A DNA stretch of 64,000 nucleotides from Planoprotostelium fungivorum. Its lineage: Eukaryota > Evosea > Variosea > Cavosteliida > Cavosteliaceae. Below the pieces are notes generated by a model that worked only from the letters and a program-made list of their open reading frames with translations, did not search any database and was not told the origin of the DNA. The translations under genes and the position numbers were made by a program. Shown here in pieces: positions 21,355-31,704 of the stretch (position 1 is the first letter of the stretch; the number at the start of each line of letters is the position of its first letter). Where the stretch lies: the NCBI GenBank assembly GCA_003024175.1, contig MDYQ01000128.1, positions 62,001-126,000 on the forward strand, in the 5' to 3' direction.

Positions 21355-21612
21355 CTTAGAATGCAGTTGATCATCGACATGGATTCAGTCCACCGTTCCA
21401 AATAATAAAGGTCTTTCTGAAAAAGCTCCACCTTAAACAATAAAATCTTTCTTTCAGACTATCACACCAAACGAGCCAGCCGATACCTTTTCTTTATGCA
21501 CACAAACAGATTTTGTACATTCTCTGCGATCATCCCACTCACATCGTGAGATGATCTCAACCTCCAGCTCGATCCTCCCCGACGTGCTGACAGCCACCAT
21601 CGATCTCATCGT

Positions 21613-24094
21613 CTAAAGCATGAACGTGGCTCTCTGAGTTCTCGTCTTCTCTTGGACGGGAACGATTGGCCCCGTCATGCGTTTCGTCATCTCTAATGTT
21701 GTCGCTCCCTGTAGAGTCGGCATAGCTCGAACAAAGGAAGATCCAAGGTCGGGTGCGCTGCAAGATGTGCTCAATATCGTGGCGTGATGACTGCCCGTGG
21801 GTGAGCCGAGAGCGATGCCGGCCTGGAGAGGGTCAATTCAGTTGCGATGATGTCTCACGAGTTGAGATGATGACGAATGGAGACGATGTGTCGATGTGAT
21901 GTGTGAATGACAATGTGTGATGATGATATGATGTCAACACGAGAGGACGTCGTATGGTGATGATGACAAATATCGATGAAGTGAGTGATGGTGATGATGG
22001 ATGATGATCACCCTCTGTCGTATGACATCCAATGTCTTTGCAATCTCTTTGAACGGTGGCCGCTCCAGCGGATCGCTCGACCAACAGATGGCGATGACCT
22101 ACCGTCGTCAGGGCAACGTCCCGTCAAACTACAACTGACCGGGTCCATCAGATCTCCCTGCAGCGCGGGTCTAATTCCTTGTATCCGTCGGTTTACAATG
22201 TCCATCGGCTTGCATCCCTCCCACGGATGTTTTCGATACGTCATTTCCCACAACCTGAAATGAATTCAGAACAGACGTTCGAAAAATTCGAGTGAATGAG
22301 AAGATGAAGATGATGTGGGTTGATCGTGGAGTCGGTCGTGACATGAGATGATCGATGATGAAAAAATGAATCTCACAATATGGCGAAAGAATAGACGTCT
22401 ACCATGTTCGTATGTGTCGTCTCACACAATTCTACGTTTTCGATGAGTTTTCACCGGAGACGATCCAACTCACCTGGTGCGGCGTAGGCTTCCGTTCCAA
22501 AGGTTCTCTCTTGCTCTTGATCTTTGATTCCAGATAACCCGAAATCACACACTCGAACGGAGGAGCTCTCCACGTTGTCTATCAATACATTCTGTGGCTA
22601 TCATTCTATCAATACAGACTAGATATGTATAAATCAATATCATAGGATGATATCCATATGATATCACGACATGCGGATGTGATATCGTACTGTCATACGT
22701 GCAATATGATATCATGACGATCACGTGTGACATCATATCGTTCGTATCGAAAATTCAAGAAACATCCAACCATCATCATACGGAACACGATCGATATCGA
22801 TCATCAACTTGGAATCCACCTCACCTTCAAATCTCTGTGGATGATGCCTTGATTGTGAAGGTAAGTCATTCCACCCGAAATCGCCAATGCGATTCGCATC
22901 CTGCGTTCGATGGTCCACTCCACGTCTGTTTCGTGAATGAGACGATAGAGATCTCCCTGATTGGCCATCTGACAGGTGTGAGAGATTCGATGGAAATTCG
23001 AATGAAATTTCACCTCGGTGATGGCGCAGATCCTGCCCTGCCAGATGGAATAGCCAAACTACAACGAGTCAATTTCGATTCGGGATTCTTTTTCGATCTA
23101 TTTTCGAAGAGTGGCTCACGAGACGAGTGACGTTAGGGTGTCTGATCCTGGACATGATGGCCAGCTCATGATAGAATTCTTCTTTTTCCTTCTCGGAAGA
23201 GAAACATCCAGTCTTGAGTACTTTCACAGCCACCAGGCCAGAATTCAAATGTCCAATTCGAACGTCACCCGAGCTGCCTGGAATAATTTCAATACAAGTG
23301 AAATAGAACATAATAATACGTTTACATTTGAAAGAGGATGAGAGTATAAAACATTGATGATCGAGATGTTGTAAGGAATAGGGTGAAGAGGTCGTGTCGA
23401 GTGTTCACCTGAGCCCAACATTTCGTTGCTTACGTCGAGATCACACTCTGGGATATTTGCTCCATCGATTTCCATCTACAACCGGTCACTTCAGCTCCTC
23501 CACCTCACTTCCTCACCTGCAGCACGTACAGCCAATTTCGCATGTCGAGCGCATCTTTCAGTTTGAGTCGCAGCATCTTGGATCCTTTAGAGATGCGAGC
23601 AGGTTGTAGCAGGATCTCCATCTTGATGGGATCTGTCGTGATGTGATAATTGTTCTGTGATGTCATCAGAAGAGAAGAAAAGACGATACACGGATGTTGA
23701 ATGGAGGTGGATGGACAGATTGGAAATTTTGTGGAAGGAAAAGTGACGAGAGAAAGAGGTAAACTACCTTGAGATCTGAAATGCAACCTGCGCTAACCGA
23801 ATCTTGATTGTCCTGATTTCAATGTCAATCAACACCACGAGAAAGATCTACCTCTTTGTACCAAGATAAGATGCCGTGAGCCAACACTAACCATCTGTTC
23901 CGATATCATCCACAGAAGATGAGTGGAACGCACCTCTTCCTCCACGGCCGACTCTGTTGTTTCGGATTGCTTGGCTTTTTCATAACCCAACCTCTTCGAA
24001 TCACATACGAATGGATTGCATTGGGGTTCTATCATCCATCAATACCCATCTATCCTCCTTCACCCACCCATATATCAAGTGCATTGAGCTCCAT
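21613..24094 (-). CDS. PH-domain tyrosine-kinase-like (TKL) protein kinase
   Basis: Fourteen phase-consistent exons: 24094-24068, 24028-23934, 23894-23852, 23813-23769, 23654-23517, 23475-23409, 23277-23120, 23058-23014, 22968-22825, 22591-22474, 22431-22377, 22254-22140, 22098-22012, 21822-21613; 448 aa. Residues about 10-115 are a PH domain (RRGWVMKKPS, KRWLVLAHGILSWYK, NWLYVLQ). The kinase follows: GSGSSGDVRIG, LVAVKVLK, IRHPNVTRL, IIHRDLK, VCDFGLSG, AYAAPE, and ICWSSDPLERPPF typical of TKL kinases. Catalytic residues are intact. It probably binds membrane phosphoinositides through the PH domain and phosphorylates Ser/Thr or Tyr. The intron ending at 23059 carries the CTCGTTGTAG motif. The long intron 22011-21823 is rich in TCATCA-type simple repeats. 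Confidence 0.85.
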
Positions 24095-24521
24095 GAACTG
24101 TGAGCTCAGAGATGCACCGATTGAGCTGCCAGCCGTTGAATATTTTCGTTCTGAAGAAAATGTACACCACAAAGGGCTTAAGGGGTGTCAGGTGGTGTCC
24201 GCGACGGAGTTTATGGACGTCCACACATGCTCACACACGCCTCTCTGTTTGATCCAGGCTATATTCGGATGATGCCAGTCGCATCCTGTCCGTGTGTGAT
24301 GGAACGATTGGCAATCTGAACGGTCATGGTATGGTATCTATTCATCGGGGTGCCATTCATCGTCCGAAGATGGATAGAGGAACTCGGGCATGTCTGGAGT
24401 ACATACAGAAGGATGAACTCCTCTGAAAGTCACGACGTGAGTGATCTGTGGTAAAACTAGACCAAGTCATTCTCAATGATTATCATTCCCAGGATCACCT
24501 AAGTCATTACCGCTAGAATAG

Positions 24522-24650
24522 GATTCGGCTTTTCCGGTTGGTAGTCAAATGGTGCATTGAGAATGGATCACTTCTCTCCCGACCACTGGAATATGCCCGA
24601 CAAAAAAATTAGTGATTCAAATGCATGGACACCAACCAGAAAAACCGAAC
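24522..24650 (-). mobile_element. MITE-like element, copy B
   Basis: Runs from GATTCGGCTTTTCCGGTTGG to the inverted ACCAACCAGAAAAACC, in the reverse orientation to copy A, with about 85-90% similarity by eye. Most differences are in the middle and one end repeat. No open frame. Confidence 0.8.
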
Positions 24651-24667
24651 CATAGGCTGAGATGCAT

Positions 24668-25051
24668 CTATTCTTCTTGAGGATATTTCTCGATCTCGAG
24701 TAACGAACGCCGCAGGCCTGAGAAAGGCAGATCAGATCGACGTCTTCGTATCACGTTGCACAAGGTTCCTGCCCCCTCTGGGCCTCTCCTGAATTCGTCG
24801 ATTTGCATCTCAAACATAGCTTCTTGTCGTCTTTGCACGTTCAGTTGATCTTCAACATCAAACGTTACAGACTCACCCATGAGAAGACTAAAGCGTGCAG
24901 AAAAGTAGAATTCGCAATCAAAGTGTCCTCTGACTCTTCGTTTGTGTAAAACAACCAAATTGCCACGATCGAAATTGAACCTCTCTACAACGCAAACAAC
25001 AAAAAGTGAACGAAAATAAATGATTGGCCAGGACAGAGGAGGCAGACACAT
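24668..25051 (-). CDS. Hypothetical protein, 127 aa
   Basis: Open frame starting MCLPPLSWPIIYF, 20 bp after the stop codon of the upstream membrane-protein gene. The N-terminus has a short hydrophobic stretch; the rest is basic and acidic (RQEAMFEMQIDEFRRG). No family recognised. It may be a separate small gene or simply the 3' region of its neighbour. Confidence 0.3.
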   Translation of the reverse strand: MCLPPLSWPIIYFRSLFVVCVVERFNFDRGNLVVLHKRRVRGHFDCEFYFSARFSLLMGESVTFDVEDQLNVQRRQEAMFEMQIDEFRRGPEGAGTLCNVIRRRRSDLPFSGLRRSLLEIEKYPQEE

Positions 25052-25071
25052 CAGATGACATCAAATCTGTA

Positions 25072-26359
25072 TTAAGAAGACTTCTTAGAAGCTTTCGACA
25101 ACTTGTCGATGATCGCCTCTTTGTGTTGGGAGTTCCTGCCGACGTTCTGCTTGACCTGCGATGCACATCACTTCATTGAACGTCATCGTCGCTTCCTTCG
25201 ACTCTTCACCTCTCTACCCTCCGCCCAGTTTCTGATGAGAGCGATGACAAGATAGGACAAGATGAGAATAGCTGCATACTCTTCCACCCTCGGTACGTAA
25301 TCCACGACATGCTCTGCGACGGCAAAGTAGAGACCCAACAGGGTGGCAAAGCCAAAGCCCACCTCCAGCCAACTGATGAGATTCAGATGATGTGCATGAG
25401 ATTCTAAAGTCACCTCAGATGGAAGGGTGTCTGTGTCGAAGATTTTGTTTCGAAAAAACGGTGGAAGAACAGGAGATCTACAACGAGTCAAAATCCGTTC
25501 TACAATCGGGGCGTTGATCTACAACGAGACTAACGAAATCAATTTGAGGTGGACTCACAGACGTAGGCGGCACACAGACCAGAGTTGTCTATGGAGAAGG
25601 AGCGGTAATGAGAGATGTTGGGGCTTCTCAATATGACGAAAGAAGAGAAGAACATCTCGGCCCACACGAATAGATGTCCGAGAGGTCCCGATCTGATCTC
25701 AGTCAGATGGATGTGATGTCGTATGAGATGTGACGAACCTGGCTAAGTGATTCGAGACGATATTTAAAGCGAACAGAACGGCATTGGCTCCCAATATGCA
25801 ATCTTGATTATACGACCTGCGAGGAGATCAACTGGAAACTAGACTTATGATTGATCGACTTACTTGACCATCTGAAGGTGACCTCCACCTAGAGAGCTAC
25901 CGTATTGCATGAATAGAACCTGGAGGAGAACGTAAATGCCATTAGACAATAGACCTAATAGCAGGAGGAGAGCGAGGAAACGTCCAGAGGAGAATAACTG
26001 ACTGGGTTTCGATTCAGAAACGGTTGAGAGGGAGTGGAATCACTTTTCGACTTTGTATCCTTTGTTGAAGAACATGACAGCATTATAGATAGCACTGACC
26101 CATCCACTGTGAAAGAGGAAACTGGTCAACAGTCTACTATCTGATGTCTCCATCAATCTCGATCCATTATGAAAAACTCACACTGTCCCTGTTGCCATAC
26201 AGACTTTGGATTAAGGCACACCTGACCATCCATTAAACAGGAGACGTAACTCGATCTCACCTCTGATACTTGTTCTTCGGGTTGTGGATAGAGGGCGTGA
26301 AGGCCTATGAGTGCAGCTGTGAGGAGGATGGTCACGAGAGGGAGCGTCGAGAGTTTCAT
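25072..26359 (-). CDS. Multipass membrane protein of unknown function
   Basis: Start 26359 (MKLSTLPLVTILLTAAL), last exon 25155-25072, about nine exons. Spliced segments give hydrophobic stretches TLPLVTILLTAALIGL, FLALLLLLGLLSNGIYVLL, ANAVLFALNIVSNHL, MFFSSFVIL, LCAAYVYLLFF, FGFATLLGLYFAVAE and AAILILSYLVIALI, so six or seven membrane segments. The C-terminal tail is short and very basic (SKASKKSS). I do not recognise the family. One intron (about 25549-25478) holds two copies of the CTCGTTGTAG motif, the second serving as its acceptor. Confidence 0.65.
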
Positions 26360-26611
26360 GTTTGTCGTTTCGTGGGGGAGAAAGATTTGGGTGACAAGCG
26401 CTTCACCGTGTTTCTCTTCGAAAAGTGTGTCACGTGACGTGCATGGGCCCCGCCCTCTTTTCTGAACTGAACGAACCCTTATTATCGAGAATAACATCAG
26501 GACCTCGGCCATCATCTAAAACAGAAATGCACACCGTGGATTGTGGAACACAGAAGATCCTCCATCTCCTACAGATATTCGACTTCAGCCACCGTCTGAG
26601 AGTCGAGGATC

Positions 26612-27489
26612 TTGCATGAGAAGTACCTCGAAAACTCGGAGGCTAAGCCAGTTCCCGACGAATCAGAAGGAGAGAGCGTGGAAGAGGACCAGCTGCTGCG
26701 AGTGAGAGCTGACAAGATGGACCTCGACTGTTACGAGAGATTGATGGGTCCGCACGATGATTACCCAGACGTTCCAGACATCAAGATCTCTCACCTAGTC
26801 GAACCTCTAACGAAAACCAAACACAACGAATGGGCATTCGAAGAAGTGATTCCACTTCACACTCGACACCGACTGATGATGATGAGCAGGACGTGAGCTG
26901 GAGGAAGTCGATCCTTCACATGTATCGTCCTCTATCTCGCATCCACACAGAAGCGGCATACGACCGTCTCGAACAATTCGTCAAGTCCATGGGTCAGCCG
27001 ATCCACGATGGTCAAGATGAGGTGCCGGCACAATGGATCGAAGCCTTCGAAAAGTACGATGTACCTCTACCTCTCATCATCCACTACGAGCGCTGCTTGC
27101 GATCACCCATTCTCTTCAGGTCTGCTGTGATGTCATCACGTCCCCTTCTGAATCGTTACAGAGTCATACCCATCACAAAAGACCCAAACCAATTGATCGG
27201 CCAACCGTATTACAATTCTAGCGATGATCTCTGCGACAGAGGAGAAGACAGGGACGCGAACGAACGTGAACGCCCGATCTTGCACGATGACATGCAGTAT
27301 CTCCTCTTCTGCACAGATGATTGGGAGAGTTGCACTCAGGAGCTGACCATAGATCCTCACGGAGGTTTGTGGATCCACAATTTCAGGCGTCACTACAGTT
27401 ATTTCGCTCGAAGTTGGGACGAGCTCATCCAAGGTGGGATAGACCAGTACCAAGAAGGATCTGAAGGTGACGATGGAGAAGGAAATTGA
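26612..27489 (+). CDS. Hypothetical cytosolic protein, about 278 aa
   Basis: Exons 26612-26845, 26890-27119 and 27162-27489. Acidic N-terminus (ESEGESVEEDQLL), then VPAQWIEAFEKYDVPLPLIIHYERC and, near the end, WESCTQELTIDPHGGLW and FARSWDELIQGG. The Trp-rich C-terminal part recalls SMI1/KNR4 (SUKH) domains, but only loosely. The second intron (42 nt) is stop-free and a multiple of three, so it might be coding. No signal peptide or membrane segment. Confidence 0.55.
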
Positions 27490-28028
27490 ATCTGAAACGA
27501 GGTACAGAGGAGGATGACTTCACGGAAGAAGAGTGGAGGAGTGATCGTTCGCTCGATCAATTTGCAAAGTACTTCCTTCGTTCTTATAGTCGCTGATAAA
27601 GTCGATTCCAGCTCAGCTCGTACATCATCTCTCCATATTCGCTTGATTCTTGGAATTGAGCTTACCTCTTCTGCACTCTAAACGGACCGCATAGACAGAT
27701 TTCAATTAGAGGATAACAAAACTGATTTGGTCAACTCTGAATGAAGCTAAAATTATCGTGCTCATCATCATCAGTGTTCATCATACAATATTCTCGTCCC
27801 ACCTTACAGTGAGACAAGTTGGAGAAGTCACTCTTGAATAACAGACTTCTGGGAATTTAGGACCAAATCTAATAGGTCCTCTTTCTTTCAGAGGTTCCAC
27901 GATCGCTCGTGGTTTGATGCTCTCCTCGGGCCTGTCGGAAAACAAAGAAAATATCCCGCGGACGGGTTTTAAGGTTTAATTTGACGTGATAAGACGAAGA
28001 CATTCCCAACAGGACAGCACATCTCATC
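27490..28028. other. Intergenic, 5' region of the LCAT-like gene
   Basis: AT-richer than its flanks. No gene or repeat recognised. Confidence 0.4.
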
Positions 28029-29782
28029 ATGTCACGACACCTACTACTCTTCTTCTGCATCTTGATCTCACAGACACTGTCGATACCGTTGAAGTCATCG
28101 TACCACACCGTCGATCCAGTTGCAAATGCATTGCAATATGACGCATTCTTTAAAAAGTGATGATTCAGACGAAAGGTCCAACTGATCATCCTCTCAGATT
28201 CATGCCTCAGCCCATCACTACGCAAGAGAGACAACAACTTGTCCAGTTGGTGATGTATGATTTCAGTGATCTCTTCTCATCATCTTCAGACACAGACAGT
28301 GGCGAACAAGAACAGAGCTCGTTCAGAAAGATCACTCGTTCCTGTCATCATCATTCCATCTCTGATCGGTAACATCATGGAGGCTCGTCTAGATGACGCA
28401 GAATACGTCCATTGGTACTGCTATGACAATTCAGATTGGTATACCATCTTCCTCAACAAGTGATCTGTCTGATGTTGGCTATTCCACATCTGATATCATA
28501 CAGCTGGCAATTCTGTTTCAGTGAAAATTTCCAACTCAAGTTCGAAAACGGATCTTATATCTCCTCCAGAAGAGGAGTTACCACCCGACCACCTCATTGG
28601 GGCTCAACACAGGTGCGTATCATCACCAACACCTCCGATGTCGACTCACACAAACAGTCATGCGATTTCTTGGACGAGGCGAAGACGTTGCCCGTCTGGA
28701 GCGACATCAACAACATCCTCAGAAATGCATCTTACGTCGATGGTGTCAATTTACGTGCTGCACCCGTGAGATGATGATGGTGTAGACCATCGATGCTGAT
28801 GATGTTCCCAGTACGATTGGAGGTTCGGACCAGAAGGTCTGAACGAGTGGTACGAAGCAACTCGACGTCTGTTCGAAGAGAGTTACGAGAAGAATTCTGC
28901 ACCAGCTGCAGCGGTCTCTCTATCCATGGGAGGGTGAACCACTTTTCATCATCTCATCATCTCACCATCATTTGTGCATCACCGTTCGATCCATCACATG
29001 TACACCACGATCACCTCCATCATTCTTCGACTCTTGATGTCATCTCACCATCTACAGACCCTACTTTGTTCAATTCCTACAGACCGTATCCCAAGAGTGG
29101 AAGGACAAGTACGTCCGTTCTTTCACTTCTCTCAGCGGCGCTTTCGGTGGCAGCAGCTTCGCCATCTCCGCCTTAGCTCTTCCCCCCGACAACGGTCAGT
29201 ACGGCTCCCTCTCAGCCATCGTACAGAACCTCGCGAGAACGTGGGGCTCTATCCCCTACCTATTACCCTCCACCGACGTCTTCCGAGACAAAGTGAGACA
29301 TCATCGATCACGATCCCATCATGATGCCATCAGGTTTTCGTCTCGGTCGGTAAAGTAAACTACACGATAGAAGATTTCCCTCGTCTATTCAACGACAGTG
29401 GAGTCCCCGCCAGCGTCACAGATGCTTGGAAGAGAGTGAGATCGCTTCAGAATCTATCAAAGAAGCCGCCCGGAGTCAAGACAAATTGCGTCTACGGTTA
29501 CGGGTTGGACACGCAAGCTTCTTTCGACAGGGTCGACTTCAAATCGACGGCGACGCCTTCTACGGAGGATGGTGATACGACTTGTCTGAGAGAAGCACTC
29601 GAGTCTTGTCAGGTGATCTTCCATCGATGATGACGATGATGTGTCGGTGATGGTCGTAGGATTGGAAGACAAAGCAGAAGGAGCCGGTGATATTGTATCC
29701 TATCTTCAATATGACGCACGGAGGGGCGGTGACCAACGTGGATGCCATCAAGATCTTCTTATCTGAGATCGAACTCTTGTGA
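28029..29782 (+). CDS. Secreted/lysosomal LCAT-family phospholipase or acyltransferase (PLA2G15-like)
   Basis: Eight exons: 28029-28156, 28198-28249, 28290-28459, 28504-28765, 28812-28933, 29058-29292, 29334-29612, 29660-29782; 456 aa. Signal peptide MSRHLLLFFCILISQTLS. LCAT hallmarks are PVIIIPSLIGNIMEARLD, NASYVDGVNLRAAPYDWR, the nucleophile motif AAVSLSMGG (Ser), FGGSS, GVKTNCVYGYG, the acidic residue in TEDGDTT, and the His in FNMTHGG. The family cleaves or transfers the sn-2 acyl chain of phospholipids; lysosomal members act on phagocytosed membranes, which would suit a predator. A stop-free 27-nt GT-AG stretch in exon 7 (29435 on) could be a micro-intron but is left in. Confidence 0.88.
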
Positions 29783-30052
29783 CGAGCTCTCTGCGTGATA
29801 GATGAATGAAACATGGTCGTCTCATCTTTGTCACTCTCTCACATGCTGTTCGTGTTGAATGTTTGAGACAATGTGTGATATCTGTAGACAGACTGTCTAG
29901 TGTACACTATGTACATTGTGACAGGTTGATTTCGAATACTGGACTTCTTCTCTGAATTTAAAGGTATATCTGTTGTCACGACATGATTACGTGTCATAAG
30001 TGAAACTCGTCAAGATGTTCGCGATGACCTGCGATCCAAGCATCATATCCTG

Positions 30053-31536
30053 ATGAGAATCTCATGCAGCATCTTCCTCTTTATATTTCAGTTTTGGACG
30101 CTGGTTCACTCTGGCTGCAGTCCATGTGAAACCTTTCACTGGGCGGGGAACTTCACAAACTCACACATAGACAAAGCTTTCCCCCTCCTCTTTCGAATCA
30201 CAGAGACATGTGAGTCATCTCGATGTGTTGTATGCTCACCTGACACAAATTATTCGATCGGTCCATTCGTATAGCATTAGGAAGAGGCCAACAGACCTTA
30301 GTGGTTTGTTAAAATGAACAGTGCTCGAAACTATCCTCCCAACCCTTGACCATCCAATTTGCGTGCGCAGGTGTGCGATGCGGGAGACTTCTATCTCTAT
30401 TCCGGGGATTATAGTTTCGTCTGTTTCAGGAGTGAAGATCAGAATACTGGAGATAGGTGGAAGTATGTGAGGGTATTGAAGATCGACGGTGTCGCTGATA
30501 CAGAGGAAGGAACCCTATTCCAGAAGTATTTGCGGAGGTCATCAATGCCCAGAACTCCGGTGGTTATAGAGCAACTTCCTCTGTCCTCACATTTTGCAGA
30601 TAACAGGAGTCTGGCGATGATGTTCGATACTCAACGATCAGAGGTTGTTCCCATCACTCTCTTTTCTATTCCAAAGTAAGTCCACAGAGTTGATGCAGAT
30701 GGATCGATGTACATCGTGTTCCCAGCTGTTGAGGATGTTGGCCTGCAGAGATGATAACAACGTTCTCATGGTAGAAGGAGTCAACATACAGTGTTGGACG
30801 AGATCTCACGTACCTTACGCTCTGTGCGGGCTCGTTGGATTCGGTATCTATTTTCCCCTGGCTATTTACACTCTCCCTCGCATCCAGACTGCTGATCCCA
30901 CATCAGAGATCATCCGTGACACGAGGTGATGGCTCTACCTTCATCACGATTGACGTTCGATAGATTCTTGTACATTCAGAAGATGTTGTACGTCACTCTC
31001 GTGGTCCTTCAGGTGAAAAGTGTCGAATTGTGTCGATCTTAATTTGTACAGACGATGAGAGCGTCAGCTGATCTCTATCCCATCGTCTGTGCCTTGATCA
31101 TATCTATTCTACTCATGGTCACTAGTTTGGATGCCGCCTGCAACGTCCGATGGATCAATCGGTGAGTTGAGATAGAAAGGAAACATCGTGACGTGGAGGA
31201 CAGAGCTCAGACTCTGGTCTACGTCGCTGCAGCCTGGGCATCGACCATGTCTCTGTGGGCCGAAGTAACGTGGAAACCCAATCAAGATCACAAAAGGTGA
31301 CGTCAAGCGTTGTTGCGATCTCAACTCGATACAGGTTGACGCTTCCGGTCATCTTCCTCGTGGTGGGATACGTGTTCATCTTGGGATCTTTCGTTGTGAT
31401 GGGCGTTTCTTTCGTTCAATCTTTCCACAAGAAGACGAAATCGAACCTGTTGAGTGCGTTCGGTCAGGAGACAACGGAGAGGACACCTCTCCTTATCAAC
31501 GATCTGAGACCCGCTCTTGAAGGCGGTGATGGTTGA
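30053..31536 (+). CDS. Cys-rich secretory-pathway membrane protein with dileucine tail
   Basis: About eight exons. Start MRISCSIFLFIFQFW (signal peptide) and an ectodomain with CSPCETFHW and later VLMVEGVNIQCWTRSH. Membrane segments follow: YALCGLVGFGIYFPLAIY, LYPIVCALIISILLMVTSL, LVYVAAAWASTMSLW and LPVIFLVVGYVFILGSFVV. The cytosolic tail contains ERTPLL, a classic [DE]xxxL[LI] adaptor signal for lysosomes or endosomes. The Cys-Trp-His motif just before the first of these segments resembles repeats in other amoebozoan surface proteins (recollection, not a search). Function unknown. Exon joins in the first third are less certain than in the last half. Confidence 0.6.
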
Positions 31537-31704
31537 AGGATAAACTTAGGAGTTTTGTGTGTGTAGATGATTCCCCCTGATCTCAATCGCAGCGTTTGAG
31601 AGGATGTGATGCCAGTTTAGATGCCTCAACGTTTAAACGTGAGGAATAGAGATCAGACCGTATGATAACTAGATCAGTTGGCGCCACGCTCACAACTTCT
31701 ACAT

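Noticed and set aside
29435-29461. Possible 27-nt intron in exon 7 of the LCAT-like gene
   Set aside because: GT-AG ends are present, but the stretch is in frame without stop and shorter than any firm intron here, so it was kept as coding.
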